Source: Sordaria brevicollis
Taxonomy: Eukaryota > Ascomycota > Sordariomycetes > Sordariales > Sordariaceae
Length of the DNA: 64,000 nucleotides
Direction: 5' to 3'
NCBI GenBank assembly: GCA_033439795.1
Contig: JAUTDP010000006.1
Coordinates: 1,054,001 to 1,118,000 of the forward strand
The notes beneath the pieces are model-generated. The model searched no databases. It was not told where the DNA came from and worked only from the letters and a program-made list of their open reading frames with translations. The position numbers and the translations under genes are program-made. Positions 49,701-63,693 of this stretch are shown here, piece after piece (positions within the stretch are counted from its first letter, which is position 1; each line of letters starts with the position of its first letter).

Positions 49701-52700
49701 TGGAATAAGGAATGGGAGCCGGGCAGACGTGATATTTGATAGGGCGATACTCGGGTCAGATGTATCAGTCTTGGCTTCACATGTGCAAGTGTACCTCGCC
49801 CGGCGGTACCTTACACGCAATCTGATGGCTTTTTGATTCTCGGTGGTGGACTGTGACTGCTCCTCGTGGAAGCCCTGGCGTAATTTGAAATTGGTGATGG
49901 GTGCTGGGCACCACCCCAGTCGTGAGCAACGTGCAGGGCATGTCAATTGTCAAATGTCAGTGCCATCCCACAGGTAATCTTCCAGGTTGCTTTCGCGTGC
50001 CGGTCCTGCCCATCATCAAATTTCACATCATACCTCTGATAATCTCAGTAAATGACGGTGGTAACGAGGAGCCGTGTTCTCTATATTGCCCCCACGACAG
50101 ACGACGCGTTTTCATCGTTTCTGCGCGTTTGGTATTACGTATTGGATCACATTCGCCACGGTGTTGTTGTTGGGATGGCAGTATGCAGATATTTGTGGCA
50201 GTGAGCGTCGGGAGAGGACAGACGTCACAGGCCGTTCAACCTGAAGTAAGGTACCGCATACAGAAAACGGACGAAACCTCAACTCACATCCGGTTATATC
50301 GACCTTTGAAGAAGGAGCGGGAATTCAACCCGAATAGATCTGGCTGTCTCAGACGACGTTGGCGTTTGACATTGTTCGCATGAAAGTCTATAGAGGTATA
50401 AGCCGTGTCCTTTCACGTCTTTGGCTCTCTCTTCATCTTAGTAAAAGGAAAACCATGCGGCCTTCGATGTAGGAGCAGGAACTCTAGTACCGCTACGTCC
50501 ACGCCCATGCAGCTTCCAAACAGACCTTCCACTTCGCACTCAAGGTTGAATTGCCCGTTCCGCGCGGGCCTGGCAGGCAGCCCCTGTGCCTGTGTGTGGT
50601 GTGCCAGTGTGCCTTCCACATTCTTCGTTGCAGCCCGGGCACCTTCCACTTCCACTCCTTTGCAACTTCGCTCTGTTCCAGCGGACAGTTGTAATTTTGA
50701 CCAACGGCACGGCAGGTGCTCTTGTCTCTCTTTCCAGTTTCCGCAACCTGGCTCTTTCTTGGCACCTTTTCTGCCGCACACCCACTCACCATGACCTTTT
50801 TCCATCGGTGTTATCGTTCGCTAGGAAGGACCGTTCGAAAAAGGACATGATCTGGTCGACGCGAACCCTGGTCATTTCCGTCATTGTCGTACCAATTTGG
50901 CTGCGTGCTGGAAGCTACGAATGCACACTCCCATCTCCAGAGGGTATGCGACTCCACGATGCATTCCGGTTGACTTTTTGTGTGTAAATTAGAGGTACAC
51001 TTCAATACCGCATATCCGAGGTACCTATCCACCAAAAAGATTCCATCCCGAGCAAGTGGTTAGCTAAGGTAAGTTGAGATCCGCGGCGACGTGCATTTGT
51101 TTGGAAAGAGGACCGCGAGATCTTAGCTTGAATAATAAGATCTCATCCCAAGCGGTTGTCACCGTGGCGGTTTCAACTTTCCCATCAATCGTCTTGTGGT
51201 CAGCTCAGTTGCGGCGTGACGGTCTCCCGACTTCCACTTCCACCTGCCCTACTACCACCTCTACCACCACGAAGTGTGCCCGGGTTTTGCGGGTACGTAG
51301 CACGGTAACAGCGGAGGTACGGTACAGTACTGTTATATCGAGATTCAGCCAGATTACACTGTGGTGTGGTTTCTTCCTTTAGACTGGCTTTTTTTTTTCT
51401 GCTTGACTAGCGCATCTGCAGAACGGACCACTCAAGCGCTGTTCTTTTCCATCCTTTTGCCGGGTGTTCACTCCACTCGCCCAACGCTTTTGCCATCGGA
51501 TCCAGGCCATCCACTCTGGCAGCGGGTCTGTCGTCGCCCTCGTTCGCCTCTCTCTTTGGCTGCTGATGTTATCTGCACGGGCCACTGTGGATCGTGGGCT
51601 TAGCGTCTGTCGTCTTGCAGGTCCGCAAAGGCACTGGCCGGCCATTCAATTCAATTTCACAACCGGCCCCGTCGCGCGCAGGTTTGGAGGTTTCGATCCA
51701 GTCGCAGATCCCAGTCGCCAGTAGAGAAGTCACACTCTTGTCGCAGCGCTGAAGTGCCCGGTCCCGCCCTCCATCCTCAGGTTCTCCCCAGTCGACTCGC
51801 CAGTGTGCACTGGCCATCTATCCCGGTCTAGCGCCAGGCCTTTCTCAACCTCTCATTCACGAATCTTTTTCTTCCTCTTCCACCTCTCTTCCTCTCTTCC
51901 GATTCTCACGCCGTACATCACGTCTCTTTTTTTTCTTCCCTCCTCACCCTCACGACCGTCGAATCCGCCGGGGATCCCGCATACCGACGAGCGACCAATT
52001 CAGTTTTGCGTCGTTCACGAGAGGATTTGGGTGCACTTCAACTCTTCGCTGTTTTAGGTCGAATAACGAAGAGGCGCCTTTTGCAGGAGCGGTTTTTTTT
52101 TTCCAGGCCAGGGTGCGCTCTCAGTGTGTATTTTGCCAGGACTACTAGTGGTATCGAGACCCTCGACGTCAGACTCACTACGGCATCACATCCCCCTCAG
52201 ACGAGTCGACAAGACCACCCTTTCACTCAACCTCACAACCACTGGAGGACATTGTCAGGTCGTCATCAACATCACCTTCACCCTGATCACAGCGACGACA
52301 CCTGCCACCCCTCGACTTCGTCTTCACAGGTTAGTACCCACATTGGTTCTCCAAAGTTCACTGTGCGGTCTTCCTTCACGGCCCAGTTCCAAATTGGAGT
52401 TTGTCTGCCGAACGCGACACTTGGCCATGGAAAACTAACATCGCCTCCCTCAGTACCTACACATCTTCTTCTCAACGAGACCTAATTATCCGGCATCTTG
52501 CATACCGGATATAAGACCCCTTGAGTCAAAGATTCTTTCGGCCTTGTTGATTGGACCACCACTTCTCCTTTGCATCGCAAATCAAGATCTTCTGATAGGA
52601 GTTCACTCACAACTTGCGGGCATTTTCTTTACGGCGACTCAAAAGTTTTAGTTTTCTCTTTGACTGGATTTTTTTTACGACCTATTCGACGACTTTATGG

Positions 52701-52884
52701 CCAGACCGTCTTACTAGATCTCGATCCTTCTCAGCATTTCGAGATTTTCCGCCCCGCCTTGAGCTTTGAGACCTACCCGGACAATCACATCCACGTATAT
52801 TCAAGCTCTGATCTCGAAATCATCAATTCTCACATCACATCTCATAACCTCAACCCCACGCCCCCTCGACTACCAACCGCCAAA

Positions 52885-53904
52885 ATGCCCGGAGGTGTCT
52901 GCGCTGTTCTCGACTACGAGGTCGAGCTGATGGCCGACTACGTTTCTGAGATGGCGACCCGAATTGTCATGCCGCAGAACGCTGTCAACAGTGCCTTCAG
53001 GAAGTTTGTGTCGCAGATCCTCACTTCCACTCGACTTCCCAGCACAACCATTCTACTTGGCATGAATTACCTTGCCAAGCGCGTCAACATGATGAAGGCC
53101 AACGGCCAGGCCACCAATTCCGAAGGTCAAATTTGGCGCATGCTGACCATCTCGCTGTTGCTTGGCAGCAAGTTCCTGGACGACAACACCTTCCAGAACA
53201 AGTCCTGGTCCGAAGTGAGCGGTATCCCCGTCAAGGAGCTCAACACTCTGGAATATGAGTGGCTCGGTGTAATTGGCTGGAGGCTGTATGTCAACCTTGA
53301 TGAGAGTGAGGATTACAACGCCTGGCTGGCAAACTGGAAGGAGTGGCTGGAGACGAAGAAGCTGCAACAAGCTCAGGCCAACCGCGACCGCCTGGCCTCC
53401 CTTGTGCCTCCCATCAAAACCGATGTTGCCCGGTCTCGGTTCTCCTCAGCTTGGGAGCAGAAGCAGGCTGCCGAGTACGAACGGCTATCCAGCCTCAAGC
53501 GCAGCCAAACCACTCACGCTGCTTATCCTCGCCACGAACAGCCCGTGTGGGGTCACTGGTCGCAACAGCAGGCTCCTTTGACGCCCCCCGATTCTGGATA
53601 CGGCACCCCCGAGTACGTCAACTCCGCGACCTCGGTCAACTCTCACTACAATGAGTGGTTCGACAGCGCGGTCAGGGATCATTGCCAGGCTTCTCGGCAA
53701 TACCAGCAGCCCGCCACCTACAACTCCTTCTACCGCGGCCAGGGCAACCGTCACCAGAACAGCGCGTCTGGCTACTGGAACTACACTCACAACGTGTGGG
53801 AGCACTCCCTATCCGGCGACTGCAACTGCGCCACTTGCGTTGCTGCGGGTAACTCGCCTCCATACTTCATGGGTCATACTTATGGTCAGCCAGTTGTTGG
53901 CTAA
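52885..53904 (+). CDS. Pho80/Clg1-type cyclin
   Basis: A single exon of 339 residues. The frame is open for a further 105 codons upstream, but I place the start at the ATG in CCAAAATGCCC, since MPGGVCAVLDYEVELMADYV begins the conserved part and the upstream residues look like translated leader. Residues about 15-150 form a cyclin box: FRKFVSQILTSTRLPSTTIL, then LGMNYLAKRVN, MLTISLLLGSKFLDDNTFQN and LNTLEYEWLGVIGWRLYVN. The C-terminal 170 residues are polar and Gln/Tyr/Ser-rich and end in a small Cys pair (CNCATC). Relatives (yeast Clg1, fission yeast Mug80) bind Pho85-type kinases and act in nutrient response and development. The kinase partner is not in the window. A C/T-rich leader of over 1 kb precedes it. 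Confidence 0.88.
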   Translation: MPGGVCAVLDYEVELMADYVSEMATRIVMPQNAVNSAFRKFVSQILTSTRLPSTTILLGMNYLAKRVNMMKANGQATNSEGQIWRMLTISLLLGSKFLDDNTFQNKSWSEVSGIPVKELNTLEYEWLGVIGWRLYVNLDESEDYNAWLANWKEWLETKKLQQAQANRDRLASLVPPIKTDVARSRFSSAWEQKQAAEYERLSSLKRSQTTHAAYPRHEQPVWGHWSQQQAPLTPPDSGYGTPEYVNSATSVNSHYNEWFDSAVRDHCQASRQYQQPATYNSFYRGQGNRHQNSASGYWNYTHNVWEHSLSGDCNCATCVAAGNSPPYFMGHTYGQPVVG

Positions 53905-56121
53905 ATCGCCAGTGCAACTTTGAGCACTGTTTCGACGATCCCATGAGTTTCGGCATTTGAGCGATCAAAACATCTGCATCTATTGAGCTGCGGCTGTTTT
54001 GTTCCTCCACTGCGTTTGCATCTGGTGCAGGGTCTTTTACATGCACAACGGAGAATTGATACATTGCATTCAGATACCCCGATCGACGAATGGACCGCTT
54101 CGTTCTCACTGCTCAGGAGTCTTACTCCTTCAGATTTCGCTTTGGGTGGGATACTCGCCCTTGCCCGCCTCCATCTCATACATGAGCGGAGGATCACCAC
54201 GGCATTGGAAATGTGGGCAATTGCAACTCATATCCATGTGCGAAAAGCGAGCTCGTGCGGGTCCATTCGGCATTGATTAATGACTTTCGTTTTCTTCCTC
54301 GGTATACGGTTCGGTAATATTCATAAACCGGCGTTCTTGGATTCCTATACCATGGGTTTCGTTCAACTTCGGCATAGATTCGACAAAAGTTTTTCTTTAT
54401 TTCTTTCTTCAGCACGCAAAACTTGCGACTTGCCCAAGCAACAACGGCTGTTATCATTCTCTTCCTGGGTCCAGCGTTGAGCAAGGCTACGAAGTCCGCA
54501 CACACAGGCATCAACGGCAAATTTCGATACATCATTCCAAATGGGTATCCCAGGGATGTTCTATGATCGTTCGTCCTGACGACTCAGCGCTCCGATTGCC
54601 CGACCTGTTCGATTTCAACGATGACCGACATCACTTCGGGCTTCACTTCGGACTTGAATCAGCAGCAATTGCTTGGTTTTTGTTTTTCCTTGTTCTTTGC
54701 ATTTTCAGAATTCACAAAAAGGGTCATTTGGTCCCCCGCTGTTGGTCAGTTTACATAAGAAGGCCAATTCTTCGCGCGGCGTCACCTCTCAAAAGTTTAG
54801 TCGAGGCCTTACATATATCAAAAAAGTTCGGTGGTGGGCGTGGTACATATTTGCTTTTTTTTCTCCCCATCCATCAAGGTTGGGTGCGTTTACAGGAATG
54901 GGGTTCATGAGGTCGGAAAATTCAGATGGGGCTGCTTTTGCATTTTGCGGAAAAAAAAGGGGGTTTTACTGCTGTTTTCTTTTTCTTCTTGGTTGTCGTT
55001 TCCTGCGGTTTTTACATCACCTTCCAGCTTGGACGTCGAGTCATCCATCAGTACGCATCTGAGGGTATGCCCAAGACATGCGCACTCTTGGGACTTGGCG
55101 GACAGCTGGACGGATTGGTCAAGTTGTCTTCTACTGGGCTTAGATGGTGGTTTCTTTGATTTCTGGTGTTTTTTTTCCTTTTCTTTTTCTTTTGTTCTCC
55201 TTTCTTGAAGACCCAGGTGCATTTGGTTGTAGAGTGGGAAGACTTGCAACGACGTTCAAAACGGTAGATGGGAGATTCGGTTGAGGTTAATCTGGCCGTT
55301 GTGCCAGTAGGGATGGATTTTGTTACCCGCGAAATACCCTCATGATTTACGAGCATTGCGGGCATGTGGAGAGGAGAAAAGAATGGGATGATGTGAGGAA
55401 CAAAACGAACAAAACCGGGCATTGCGGGTGTCAACTCGCAGCTGACGGTGCCCGTTTGGCAGCAGCTGGATCGAGATATCAGTGGACCCGACCACGGCCC
55501 AAGAAACTCGGAGGATTCATGATATCGGGCAGCATCTGCGGAACGTTGGAGCCGTAGCAAAGCAGGATAGAAGTAGGGGCTGTTTTCGGCGATGATGAGC
55601 GAACGCAGGTTGGCCGTCACATTGAAAACACCTCTCACTATCAGATTTATAATGCTCCGATGAATAAACAACCAAAAAATACAAGGAATTGAGCACATCT
55701 GCGTCTACCTATGAAAAGTTTACTTGTGACATGATGATGCCGTTCTATGTTTTTCATCCTTTCGTGCATGTGTAACACACTGGAGGTGATGTCGTTAAGG
55801 TGTGGACAAAGTCAGGGAGCGTGGTGCTCCACTCACCCTACTGTGATTGGTCAGCTTGTAGACATCGGTCAAACGTCGAAGATTCTCAATACATTCACCA
55901 TCGTTGTCTCGACAACAATCCCGACTGAAACTCTGATAGCACCCTGCAATATTTTGTCGAATGGAAATACCTCTTCGGTCTCACTAATATTTTGTTTGTA
56001 TATCAAACGCTGATTTACTTACCTCCGACGGGACGACACAGCGGAGATCAACTACATCTCTCCAGAAATTTCGCATAAAGATCCAATCCCGAAAGATTAT
56101 TCTTGACGCCATTTCTCAGAG
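53905..56121. other. Intergenic region, no supported gene
   Basis: It contains the cyclin 3' DNA and the promoter of the FAM192A-like gene. T-rich tracts occur near 54.8-55.2 kb. Open frames up to 216 codons lack domains. Confidence 0.55.
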
Positions 56122-57048
56122 ATGTCATCCCGATTCGTGTCGGCTGGCGCCATTAATCCCACGACGGGAGAGGTAACAGCACCGGCGCCTGTCACTGCCT
56201 CAACTTCCATCTCTCCTCCACCTACATCTTCAGACCCAACCGCCGCCTCTTCTGCGGCGCCACCAACCTCGTCTTCAATACCAACTCCAGCTCCAACAAC
56301 CTCAAACCCCGACCCTTCAGTCCCATCCCCAGCCCCAGCACCCTCCAAAAAATCCCAAGAATGGCTCACCGTCCAAGCCGAGCTCGAAGCCGCCAAACAG
56401 CAACGCTCGTCCCTCCAGCCCTCCACCATCGGCGGCCCAGCCCCTCCCCAGGAACAGAAATCTCTCTATGAAGTGCTACAAGCAAACAAAGCAGCCAAGC
56501 AAGCAGCCTTTGAAGAAGCCAACAAGATCAAGAACCAGTTCCGCGCTTTGGACGATGACGAGATTGAGTTTTTGGAGAGTGTAGCGGAGCGGAAAAGGAG
56601 GGAGGAGGAGGAACGGAGGAGGGAGGAGGAAGGGGGGTTGAGGAAGTTTAGGGAGTTGCAACGACGCAAAGGAAGTGGGGGTGGTGAGGGAGAGGGTGAT
56701 GGGGATGGGAGTGAGGAGGATGGGGTGGGGGAGGAAGAGTTGATGTTTTTGAGTGCGGCTGGAGGCGGAAACAGGAAGAGGAGGAGGGGGGAGGAGAAGA
56801 AGAGGTTGGTGCCGGGGGTTAAGAGGGTTAAGAGTCAGGGTGGTGGGGAGGAGGGGAAGAAGGAGGAAAAGAGTGAGGAGAAGGAGAAGGGAAATCAGCA
56901 AGCCAAGGCGACTACTGAGTCGGCTGTAGCTACGGTTACGGCTACGGCTACGACGCCAAAGGCCACAGCACCTGCGGCTGCGGTACCTGCGAAGAAGCCC
57001 CTTGGTAGTCTTGTTTCGTATGGGTCGTCGGATGAGGATGATGACTGA
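56122..57048 (+). CDS. FAM192A/Fyv6-domain protein
   Basis: A single exon of 308 residues. The start MSSRFVSAGAI matches the usual opening of this family. Residues 20-75 are a Pro/Ser/Ala-rich linker. The FAM192A/Fyv6 domain covers about residues 80-175: EWLTVQAELEAAKQQR, then SLYEVLQANKAAKQAAFEEA and NQFRALDDDEIEFLESVAER, followed by a charged helix of RRREEE repeats. The C-terminus has a basic segment and ends in KKPLGSLVSYGSSDEDDD, also typical. Human FAM192A (PIP30) binds the proteasome activator PA28-gamma, and yeast Fyv6 acts in the second step of pre-mRNA splicing. The fungal protein is nuclear by inference. The gene converges on TIM54 with 347 bases between stops. Confidence 0.88.
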   Translation: MSSRFVSAGAINPTTGEVTAPAPVTASTSISPPPTSSDPTAASSAAPPTSSSIPTPAPTTSNPDPSVPSPAPAPSKKSQEWLTVQAELEAAKQQRSSLQPSTIGGPAPPQEQKSLYEVLQANKAAKQAAFEEANKIKNQFRALDDDEIEFLESVAERKRREEEERRREEEGGLRKFRELQRRKGSGGGEGEGDGDGSEEDGVGEEELMFLSAAGGGNRKRRRGEEKKRLVPGVKRVKSQGGGEEGKKEEKSEEKEKGNQQAKATTESAVATVTATATTPKATAPAAAVPAKKPLGSLVSYGSSDEDDD

Positions 57049-57395
57049 GGAGTTGAAGGAGAACGAGGAATCAACAGATCGGAGCATGGCGACCGGGGAT
57101 TTGGCCGGACTGTTCGATCCCAGAACCCTACCCGATCGAGGTATCTCATTATATACGTTGTAGCCTTGTGGTGGAAGATGGCTAGAGAGATGGGAGATAT
57201 ATCATCAGTCTCCTCCATATAGCAACCGCTAACACCTGGCCCCTTTTAGATACCCAGTAACTAGTCCACATACACTCAGCTTTTCTTCTGAGCACACTGC
57301 TTATTCATACACTGTAATCACAACATGTACCCCTTCAAACTTTTGTACATGAAACCAAATGTGCTTGACCCGCTTCCATATCAATAACACCTCGC
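57049..57395. other. 3' DNA between convergent genes
   Basis: Untranslated ends of the FAM192A-like and TIM54 genes; nothing else is visible. Confidence 0.6.
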
Positions 57396-58886
57396 TTACT
57401 CGACATCCTTATCCTCCAAAGGGACAAGCTTCTTCTTGTTGAAGGCCTTGTCGTAGCCCCAGTTGAAGAGAGATCTGAAAGACCCCTTGATCCAGCCCTC
57501 AACCTCCTTCTCAGGCACCTTGATCTTGCTAACCCGCTCCTCGTCCTCGGGCGTCAAGGCAAATCTCCTCATGCGGTGCGCAAGTCTAGGGTCCATCACC
57601 ACGGGCTTGGTGTGAATCTTCTCCGTCACTTCCTTAACGGCATCATCAGCAACAGTCTCATCCTCCTTCCAGACCGCCTTAGGCCAGTCCTTCTCCTCCC
57701 ACTCAAGCTCCTTCGCCTGCTCGTATTGGACGGAGTCGATAGATGGCGCGTCGGGGTTGGTTTGTTGCTGGAACTCGCGGTAGGTCGACAGGCACACGGC
57801 GGCGACCTCGCGACCGATCTCGTCGGCGAGTGAGCGGCGGTTGAAGAAGCGAACCATGCGTGTAGGGGTGTTCAGGAAGCCGAGAATATGAGGCTCGCGG
57901 ATGGGGACGGCCGGGGTAAGCTCCTGTGGCGTAAGAGGGTGAAGGGTCTCGGACGGATAATCGGAGGTCGTGTTGTACGGCTTCGGTTGGGGCGGGCGCT
58001 TGGGCTTGGGGGCTTCCTCCTCCTTCTTCTCCTCTGCAGGCTTCTCCTCCGCGGGCTTGTCTTCTGAGGATGCGCTGCCCTCGGCCGCAGGCGCGGGCGT
58101 AGGAGGGAGCGGCGCAGGCTCAGGGGGCGCAGTCAATGGGCCCAACCAGCCCTCGTGTAGACCTCGGAGGTACTCCTTCCATGTGTGACGGCCAATGACG
58201 ACGTCGCCGCGAATACCCTCGTAGTCCTTGATACCGCGCTGCTGGCGGTACATGTCTATCAACTCGTCTTTTGTGGGCTCGCGGTCGGGGTCTTGCTCCT
58301 CTTTGTTCTCCCAGCCCCGGCGCACCTTGCGCACTCTTTCGGCGACCACGGCACGCACGTCACCTTCGCGGCGACCCTGTACGAACTCCCAATCCAAACC
58401 ACTAGCGGCAAGGACAGGCTTGACGTATTCTGTGTAGTGATCCTGAGCGACGCGCAGACCATCACCGGGCGGGGCGGAGAGGTAGATGGTCAGCTTGCGC
58501 GGTTGTTCGAGACCGAGCTTGTCGCTGATGGGCTCGGCAGCCAGATGCTCGACGGCGTGTCTCCATTTTGCGATGTTTCGCCTCTTCTCGCGGCGGTCGT
58601 AGATAATGGCGGCGGTGATAGAGGCCGAGATGGTCCAGAAGATCATCCAGTTGCGGGAAGGAAGCTTGTTGGGCAAGTTGGGGATACCGAGCATGCGAAG
58701 GGCCTGGTTCTGCGGCCTGGGAGCCTTTGGAGGAGGGGGGGGAGGAGGCTAGAAGCAGTATCAGTTAGCGACTAAGGGTTAAGCTGAGTGCATGGAAGCA
58801 TTGGTGAAGCATACCGTAGCCGTAGCCGTAGCCGCAGCCGGAGCGGCAGGCGCCGCAGTTGACGCCGGGGGTACCGGTTCGGACAT
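57396..58886 (-). CDS. tim54: Mitochondrial inner membrane translocase subunit TIM54
   Basis: Two exons on the minus strand, 58815-58886 and 57396-58748, give 474 residues. Exon 1 encodes MSEPVPPASTAAPAAPAAAT and a short Ala/Thr repeat; the intron (GTATGC...TCTAG) leads to a polyproline run and KAPRPQNQALRMLG. The family motif LPSRNWMIFWTISASITAAI contains the single membrane helix (about residues 58-76), followed by YDRREKRR. The intermembrane-space domain has KLTIYLSAPPGDGLRVAQDHY and YVKPVLAASGLDWEFVQGRREGD. A Pro/Glu/Lys-rich stretch interrupts it near residues 225-265. Then come PHILGFLNTPTRMVRFFNRR and LTPEDEERV. TIM54 belongs to the TIM22 complex that inserts carrier proteins into the inner membrane. 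Confidence 0.93.
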
Positions 58887-60980
58887 TGTCTGGGAATTGG
58901 TTGCGCTGGCTGCTGTTAGAGGTATTGAATGCTCTGATATGTATGTCGTGCGGTGATGAAGTTTGCTGCAATTACGGGCGCATGCAGGTCAAGGTGTGAG
59001 GGGTATCGTAGGGCTGAGAGCTCGAGGGGTCGCTCCGCCAAGGTTGGTTCGTCAAAGGCGGCGCAATTGGAAGACAGGATCGGGAGGGTCCGTGATGCAA
59101 TGTCTATTACGGACAGTGACTCCGTAGGAACTCCGTCGCGAAGAGGACCTGGGGCCGGTGGAGCGGAGCACCCGACTGCCAAAATTCCCCGAACACTTTC
59201 TTATCGCGATAAGCCGATAAAGCAGTCCCGCGGCATCCTCATCGCGTTAAGCTGACCGCGCACGGACCATATGTCAGTGTCAACCGCACGTCATGTCATT
59301 GACCTTTTCAGTGTGATAGCTTCCGCAACGATATTGCAGACCTCACAACAACAATCTGGAACTCAAAGATGTGTTCTGGTAGCATCTATATGGCCTCATG
59401 TATAGTTTGCTAGTTGGATTTCTGGATAAATCCCTTCTTCATCCTCCAAAGGCCCAATGGAATTCGTTCGTGTGACCATAGCCAGAAGCACCTACAGCGC
59501 TTATACAAGCATACCTACTTGTATGCGAGCTTGGAAGTTTGTACATGTGCGCAGTTACACTTTCTCGAGATAGCTTCAACCCACTCTTCTCTCTTGAAGC
59601 ATGGCCGACCTAACTCGTCGTTAAGTTCATTTGTGTAAACCTGGAACCTCTGGACTCTTCTTCTCTCCAGCGACACCTTCCACTCTTGTTCAATTGACAC
59701 AAATGTTCGACGCTGCAGCCCCTGAAAGAGCAGGAGCGTCTCAGGGACGGGAAGATGCGGTGTCAGTCGCGCTAAGCATGTTTACCCCACCTGCATCTCC
59801 ACCAGGATGCCCCTTCGATCAATTGCAGTGAGCCCGTGCCCAGCCAGTAATAAATTCAAGGACCGCCGAGCCCAGAGCATCGATGCTGTCGAGGGTCCAA
59901 TGCCATTGCCTCGAACTTCAACACCTTGAGGACCGGACATTTGGTGTGGTCTGGAGGCAAATAATCTCAATGATTAGATTGATTGTCTGATGGTCGCTGT
60001 TCTGTCGTTGCGAACAAGACAATAACATTTGATGTTGAGAACTTAATACAGCCATTTGCCGTTCAGTACTGCCCCTGGGTTCTTGATATTGACCAATGGC
60101 TCCTTCCCGTCTTCAAGCTCACCATTGTCCCAAGCATGGAACCCCTCTTTCTAACAACCTCCTTATTCCTGGGGATCGTGTAACAGATTCACATCGAGGC
60201 TCTTCTCCAGTGGCCAAAACACTAGAACAAAAAAGCATGAACTTGGAATAGTTGCCGGTTTGTTTAAAGTGACGGTCATGTTTCCAATGCTTTCACAACC
60301 AGTTCTCTCCTTCATAGTCTCTCGGTGACTTGTAGAACTTTTGTTAACAACAACAACTGAACCACCCACTTCTCTCTTATACCGATACCGCAGGTGCCCC
60401 ACCTGCTTCCCTTCTCCTGATACGTCGTCCGTTCTCCAAATTACAGCGGTTTGAATCGCCTCCAACCGCTCCCTGTCAGACTCCTGTGGGCTGTCGAGCA
60501 CTGCACACGAGAGGCTCCCGTCCCGTCACGCTTCCACTTTTGCTTCCACGTCCACATCAACTGGACGGCACGTTCCAGCGGACCACGCCTCTGTCACAGC
60601 TCACTTCAGACGGTGCCGCCTCCATAGTCAACCCTCGTTTGACCCTCATTGGACCCTGGTTCCCAAGAAAAAGCAACCTCCTTTCTTCCCGTCTCCCCGT
60701 ATCCCCGTCTTGTACACAGACCCCTTTCTCTAGGTGCTGTGCGCAAACATCCCATCCATCGGTCCACGAGCTCGTCGACTCTGATCATTTTCACATCTGC
60801 CGTCCCTTGAACTCTTTTGCGCCCATACTCCAATCTCGTCCCCACGAGATCCAGCTCGCTTGCGCACTTTCGGCTACAGCCTACACCCGGTTCCTTTCCA
60901 TCCACCATCAGCAACCCACTACTGTATACTACTGTTTACGGTTCGAGACGACAAGGTAGACGACATAGCCAATTGCTAAG
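58887..60980. other. Divergent promoter region of TIM54 and cot-1
   Basis: The two genes are transcribed away from each other. A cluster of GATA-type motifs lies at 59199-59222. From about 60.48 kb the sequence is C/T-rich and probably untranslated cot-1 leader; the 157-codon open frame there has no domain and is not called. Confidence 0.5.
59199..59222. promoter_or_regulatory. GATA motif cluster, light-element-like
   Basis: CTTATCGCGATAAGCCGATAA carries three GATA/TATC cores within about 21 bases, two in tandem as CGATAAGCCGATAA. Neurospora GATA factors, including the White Collar complex, bind closely spaced GATA cores. Whether it serves TIM54, cot-1 or neither is unknown. Confidence 0.4.
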
Positions 60981-63042
<2,062 letters not shown>

Positions 63043-63693
63043 GCATGCTGCGCTTAAACGTTGATTGAGTGGTTGGGTTTTGGGGTTTTTGGGGCGTAAT
63101 ACTGATGGCGAACGGCAAGAGGATGTTGTGCTGCTGGGCGGCAGTATCTGGGTAGCCCTTATACTTGGCTTTTTACGGTCTTTGCTAGCTCGCGGTGCTG
63201 TTGATATTTTTGCGGCGAAAGACACACTTTGCTGATAGTACGCATATATGGCTGAAAACAGAAACATAATGTATGAACTACACCTTGGGGGTGAGGAGGC
63301 TGGGGAGGCGCCCTGAAGTGAGCAATAAAGGGAGATCAAAAGTAGCAGCAAGAAGACATGAATGATATGTATGGCGTGATAATAGAGATGTTGTATATCT
63401 ATCGACAAGACCGGGTATTCGCTTCCCATATTCAAGGAGCAATGATGTCGGTTTCTTATGTATTCGCTCAAAGAGTAATATGCATGTATCAGCCGACGAA
63501 ACCACATCCCAAGCTACCTGAAAAACAACCGCAAGAGTACATCCTTCCGTCGCTCCAGCCGGATGCCCTACAAGACATACAAATACAGTCAACACTCTGC
63601 AGAGGCACTCAGCCTCTGCGACCTCCTGCGTGAGCCTCCTCTCCCACCTAGCGAGTCTGTGTCCGACCCCTGTAACTTCAACTCCCAGGGTTC
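63043..63693. other. 3' DNA between convergent genes
   Basis: Untranslated ends of cot-1 and the following minus-strand gene. Nothing else is supported. Confidence 0.6.

Larger units (their letters stand above)
41220..52884. other. 11.7-kb stretch with no supported gene
   Basis: Six-frame reading shows only short, overlapping frames without domains, signal peptides or convincing splice structure. Composition is mixed and not AT-rich, so it is not simply a RIP block. It contains a C18T17 tract (44573-44607), CTG repeats (46313-46330), GAC repeats (46684-46713) and, from about 51.4 kb, a C/T-rich region that probably is the promoter and long leader of the cyclin gene. Long non-coding RNA genes or a large regulatory region are possible. 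Confidence 0.55.

Noticed and set aside
57970..58775. Plus-strand frames opposite TIM54
   Set aside because: Shadows of the minus-strand gene, which has clear family motifs and a clean intron.
60486..60959. 157-codon frame directly upstream of cot-1
   Set aside because: Lies in the C/T-rich leader; Ser/Pro/His-rich composition is what such DNA gives by chance.
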